Source of the DNA: Streptomyces sp. 2131.1
GTDB lineage: Bacteria > Actinomycetota > Actinomycetes > Streptomycetales > Streptomycetaceae
Assembly: GCF_900105515.1 (NCBI RefSeq)
Contig: NZ_FNSY01000001.1
Coordinates: forward strand, 4,092,001 to 4,156,000
Direction: 5' to 3'
Length of the DNA stretch: 64,000 nucleotides
Below the pieces are notes generated by a model. It worked only from the letters and a program-made list of their open reading frames with translations, had not been told where the DNA came from and searched no databases. Positions 60,447-64,000 of the stretch are shown here, in pieces. The translations under genes and the position numbers were made by a program. Position 1 is the first letter of the stretch, and every line of letters starts with the position of its first letter.

Positions 60447-61229
60447 ATGACAATCACCGCGGAGCGCATGCCCGCCCTCTACCTCTCCCACGGCGCGCCG
60501 CCCCTGGCCGACGACCCCGTCTGGCCCGGCCAGCTGGCCGCCTGGTCGGCGGAGCTCCCGCGCCCCACCGCCGTCCTCATGGTCTCCGCCCACTGGGAGG
60601 AGGCCCCGCTCGCACTCGGCGCGACCGAGACGGTCCCGCTGGTCTACGACTTCTGGGGCTTCCCCGAGCACTACTACCAGGTGCGCTACGCCGCCCCCGG
60701 CGCCCCGCGGCTCGCCGAGAGCGTCCGCAAACTGCTGCGCGGCGCCGGTACGCCGGTCCAGGACATCCCGGACCGCGGCCTCGACCACGGCGCGTACGTA
60801 CCGCTGGTCGAGATGTTCCCCGAGGCCGACATCCCGGTCCTCCAGATCTCCCTGCCCACGCTCGACCCGCAGAAGCTGATGGACATCGGGCGCAAGCTGG
60901 CGCCGCTGCGCGACGAGGGCGTCCTGATCGTCGGCAGCGGCTTCTTCACGCACAACCTCGCCGCCCTGCGGCACACCGGCGGCTCCACCCCCGGCTGGTC
61001 GGCGGAGTTCGACGACTGGGGCCACCGCGCACTCCAGGCGCAGGACATCGACGCGCTCCTGGACTTCGAGCACAAGTCCCCGGCGGGCCGCCTCGCGCAC
61101 CCGCGCACCGAGCACTTCGCCCCTCTCTTCGTCACCCTCGGCGCCGCCGAGCAGGAGCTCGACCAGGGGCGCAGCGTGATCGACGGCTTCTGGATGGGGC
61201 TCGCGAAGCGCTCGGTGCAGTACGGCTGA
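60447..61229 (+). CDS. DODA/LigB-type extradiol ring-cleavage dioxygenase
   Basis: 260 residues from ATG 60447 (GGGGAG upstream; ATG 60435 possible). Metal ligand candidates are H15 (LSHGAPPL), H49 (SAHWEE), H114 (LDHGAYVP) and H223 (TEHFAPLF), the DODA/YgiD pattern. It opens catechol-type rings with O2 using Fe or Zn; the natural substrate is not indicated. Pairs with a divergent MarR regulator. Confidence 0.93.
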   Translation: MTITAERMPALYLSHGAPPLADDPVWPGQLAAWSAELPRPTAVLMVSAHWEEAPLALGATETVPLVYDFWGFPEHYYQVRYAAPGAPRLAESVRKLLRGAGTPVQDIPDRGLDHGAYVPLVEMFPEADIPVLQISLPTLDPQKLMDIGRKLAPLRDEGVLIVGSGFFTHNLAALRHTGGSTPGWSAEFDDWGHRALQAQDIDALLDFEHKSPAGRLAHPRTEHFAPLFVTLGAAEQELDQGRSVIDGFWMGLAKRSVQYG

Positions 61230-61249
61230 GCCTTTTACGGGTGAGGCGT

Positions 61250-62314
61250 CTACAGCACCGGCGGGTTCAGCTCCACCGAGCGCAGCGCCGCCGCCAGGGC
61301 CGGCGCGTCGCCCACGTCCAGCGCGGTGTCCGTGAACTTGATGGTGTGGTCGTCGCCGTGCGCCGCCGCCCGCGCGAACACCTCGTCGGCCGTGAGCGAC
61401 GCCCCGTACCCGGCCGGCAGCACGGCGGGACCGGCGGGGGAGTACGCGGCGGTGACCGCCGCGCTCGCCGCCCACGCCGCCCCCACGCTCGGCGCCCACA
61501 GCTCGCGCGGCAGCGCCGGCAGCGTCCGCAGTACGGCGTTGGGCGCGGTCGCCGCGTGCACCAGCATCACCGGCGAACCGTGCCCGTACTCCGCGTAGCG
61601 GTGGGTGGCCGCCGCCACCAGCTCCTCCAGCCGGTCCCGCGCCTCGTCCGCACCGGTCGCGGCCGCGCCCGGCCACTGCGGGAACGCGGTGACCTGGGCC
61701 AGCCGGGCCCGGATGCCACCGCTCTGGTCCGGCACCCGCGGTACGGCGTCCAGCGCGTCGCCCGCGGTCCGGGCCGGGGCGAGCGGGGTCAGCGAGGGCA
61801 GCGGCTGGTGGCGGGCCGCCCAGTAGCCCAGCGCGTGGGCCAGCTCCCTGACGCGGGGGCCGGTCTCCTCGGTCGTCAGCAGGGTGCGCACGCTGTGGCC
61901 GAGCCGGATCGCCGGGTGCGTGGCGCCGCCCGCGATGCCCGGGAGCAGCCGGGGCCACCACTCGGCGAGCACCTCGCGCCAGGGCCGGTCCGCCGTCTCC
62001 CGCTCGTAGTACACCGCCCAGTCGGCGATACGGCGGGGGTCGCCGAGGGCCTCCTGCCAGTTCGCCGGGGTCACCTCGGCGAAACGGTCCGGCATGTCCT
62101 CCAGTTTCGTCCGGTAGTGGTCGAGCCAGCGGTGCACGGCGTCCGCCCGGCCGTTGCGTACCAGTGCCTCCACGGCCATCGGCGCGTGATTGGACAGCCA
62201 GCCCTCGCGCTCGGGGCCGGAGGAGTGCAGCCGCTCCAGGGCCTCGTCGAGCGTGCCGGAGGCGTCGGGGGCCGTGGGGGCGGTGGGCGGGGTGCTGGGC
62301 GTCGTCTCGGTCAT
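61250..62314 (-). CDS. Questin oxidase-like (DUF4243) protein
   Basis: 354 residues from ATG 62314 (MTETTPSTPP); ATG 62332 is an alternative. Family-like blocks: LSNHAPMAVEALVRNGRAD, W-x-E-VLAEWWPRLLPG and THPAIRLGHSVR, plus a late HTIKFTDTALD. Fungal relatives (AflY, GedK) carry out Baeyer-Villiger-type oxidation in polyketide pathways. The bacterial role is unknown. It lies 20 bp from the dioxygenase in convergent orientation. Confidence 0.85.
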   Translation of the reverse strand: MTETTPSTPPTAPTAPDASGTLDEALERLHSSGPEREGWLSNHAPMAVEALVRNGRADAVHRWLDHYRTKLEDMPDRFAEVTPANWQEALGDPRRIADWAVYYERETADRPWREVLAEWWPRLLPGIAGGATHPAIRLGHSVRTLLTTEETGPRVRELAHALGYWAARHQPLPSLTPLAPARTAGDALDAVPRVPDQSGGIRARLAQVTAFPQWPGAAATGADEARDRLEELVAAATHRYAEYGHGSPVMLVHAATAPNAVLRTLPALPRELWAPSVGAAWAASAAVTAAYSPAGPAVLPAGYGASLTADEVFARAAAHGDDHTIKFTDTALDVGDAPALAAALRSVELNPPVL

Positions 62315-62647
62315 GCCAGCGACGCTAGGCACTCGGTGCGCGCCCGGTAACGGCCCGTGGTCCCAAGGGCCGGGGGCATGGGGACTAGGACTGCGGTCCC
62401 GGGCCCGCGGGGGGCCGGGACCAGGACCCGGAGATCACCGGACCGGGGAACTCGCAACCCGTATCGGACGTCTTCCTGGGTACTAGCGCAGCAGAGCCGC
62501 CGCGGAGCACCGCCGAGGGGTGCGAGTGGGACCCTGCATCGCCCTCGGCACCCGTTCCGACCTGCACGGACGTGCCCGGCAGCGTCATGCGCCCGCCCCG
62601 GCGGCGGGACAGGGTACTGCATGATCGCGAAATTCAATGCCAGGCAT

Positions 62648-62674
62648 GGGAATTCTGTCCGGATTCCAGTCGTT
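62648..62674 (+). promoter_or_regulatory. SigR-type promoter of hrdD
   Basis: GGGAAT at 62648-62653, exactly 18 bases, then GTT at 62672-62674, matching the Streptomyces SigR consensus (GGGAAT-N18-GTT). The predicted transcription start is ~55 bases before the hrdD ATG. hrdD is a known SigR target in S. coelicolor. The rest of 62333-62647 shows no other feature. Confidence 0.85.
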
Positions 62675-62735
62675 GTTTCCATCGGATGCAGGGCACCCGA
62701 GAGGGTGTCGCGACCTACTCAGCAAGGGAGCACGC

Positions 62736-63734
<999 letters not shown>

Positions 63735-63791
63735 GCTCGAGTCCAGTAACCTCCGAATTGGGCCGCTTCACCTGGCCCCCCTGAGCTGAGT

Positions 63792-63820
63792 CCCGGCGCC
63801 CACCCCCCCCTGGCGCCGGG
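63792..63820 (+). terminator. Terminator of hrdD
   Basis: A 9-bp GC stem (CCCGGCGCC / GGCGCCGGG) with a C-rich 11-nt loop, followed by GCTCATTCTTTT. It lies 58 bp after the stop. Confidence 0.85.
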
Positions 63821-63873
63821 GCTCATTCTTTTAGACGGCTTCCCTCACGCGGCTTCCTCCGCGCGGCCGCCCC

Positions 63874-63904
63874 CGGCAGGCGTCACGATCCGGCAGGCGT
63901 CACG
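63874..63904. repeat. 14-bp direct repeat, 17-bp period
   Basis: CGGCAGGCGTCACG occurs at 63874-63887 and 63891-63904. The second copy contains the stop codon of the right-edge gene, so the first copy lies in its 3' untranslated region. Confidence 0.8.
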
Positions 63905-64000
63905 CCCCCGCCGCGCGGCCGAGCCGGCCGCCCAGCTCCGCCACGTACGCCACCAGCTGCGGCGGCTCGTGCACGGCGAACTCGCAGCCCGCCATCGCCA
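63900..64000 (-). CDS. C-terminus of a probable WYL-domain regulator (truncated by window)
   Basis: Only the last ~33 codons are in view, ending AGCEFAVHEPPQLVAYVAEL then GGRLGRAAGA. This ending (a strand, then E-P-P-x-L-x-x-x-V-x-x-L-x-x-R) is typical of YafY/WYL transcriptional regulators, but the fragment is short and other families cannot be excluded. Confidence 0.5.
   Translation of the reverse strand, partial: AMAGCEFAVHEPPQLVAYVAELGGRLGRAAGA

Overview
The window is a high-GC actinobacterial chromosome segment, almost certainly Streptomyces. The evidence is strongly GC-biased third codon positions, frequent GTG starts, a fused FO synthase (FbiC), a complete type VII secretion (ESX-like) locus, a WhiJ-like XRE regulator with a DUF397 partner, a GOLPH3-like protein and an HrdD-type sigma factor. 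No CRISPR array, rRNA or plasmid origin was seen.

Layout. 1-6.4 kb: the N-terminal ~720 residues of a HelR/HelD RNA-polymerase-rescue helicase (minus strand, running off the left edge) behind a near-perfect rifamycin-associated-element palindrome, then a soluble Ser/Thr kinase and fbiC. 6.5-25.8 kb: a type VII secretion locus. It holds an unknown gene plus eccE (minus); eccB, mycosin 1, two WXG100 proteins, two further candidate substrates, mycosin 2, a YbaB-like protein, an EspC-like protein and a W-x-G membrane protein (plus); an array of small membrane proteins that has been duplicated, decayed and fused; eccC (minus); and eccD (plus). 25.9-41.2 kb: ordinary chromosome, with an ADP-ribosylglycohydrolase-like protein that lacks its metal-binding aspartates, a Na+/solute symporter, XRE/DUF397, GPP34, a D-Ala-D-Ala carboxypeptidase with a long acidic tail, a polytopic membrane protein with a GHKL-fold partner, a flavoprotein, acetyltransferases, a DUF6308 protein, a small regulator, a HigB/HigA-like toxin-antitoxin pair and an orphan Phd-like antitoxin.

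41.27-54.87 kb: a 13.6-kb island integrated into tRNA-Arg(CCU). It is bounded by a 44-bp direct repeat of the tRNA 3' half. It carries a type I restriction-modification operon: an Abi/HEPN RNase-like gene, a half-length HsdS, HsdM, full-length HsdS, HsdR and a YgjP-like metallopeptidase. The full-length hsdS is broken by an 865-bp IS5-family element. Removing the element plus one TTA target duplication restores the hsdS frame exactly. The island also has a serine-hydrolase pseudogene with one nonsense codon and a HEAT-like two-gene unit. No integrase is visible, so the island looks immobile.

54.9-64 kb: chromosome again, with an unknown protein, a secreted M6-like metalloprotease, a TetR regulator with a DHA2 drug exporter, a MarR regulator divergent from a DODA-type dioxygenase, a questin-oxidase-like protein, hrdD behind an exact SigR-type promoter, and the end of a probable WYL-domain regulator.

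How the genes work together. The Ecc proteins and two mycosins should form one ESX-like secretion machine for the WXG100/EspC-like cargo. The island operon is a defence module in which a HEPN RNase and a half-specificity subunit sit upstream of hsdM, as in other restriction-linked abortive-infection arrangements. With the main HsdS inactivated, the half-S is the only intact specificity gene. HelR/RAE and HrdD/SigR are two readable stress-response switches, for rifamycin exposure and thiol-oxidative stress.
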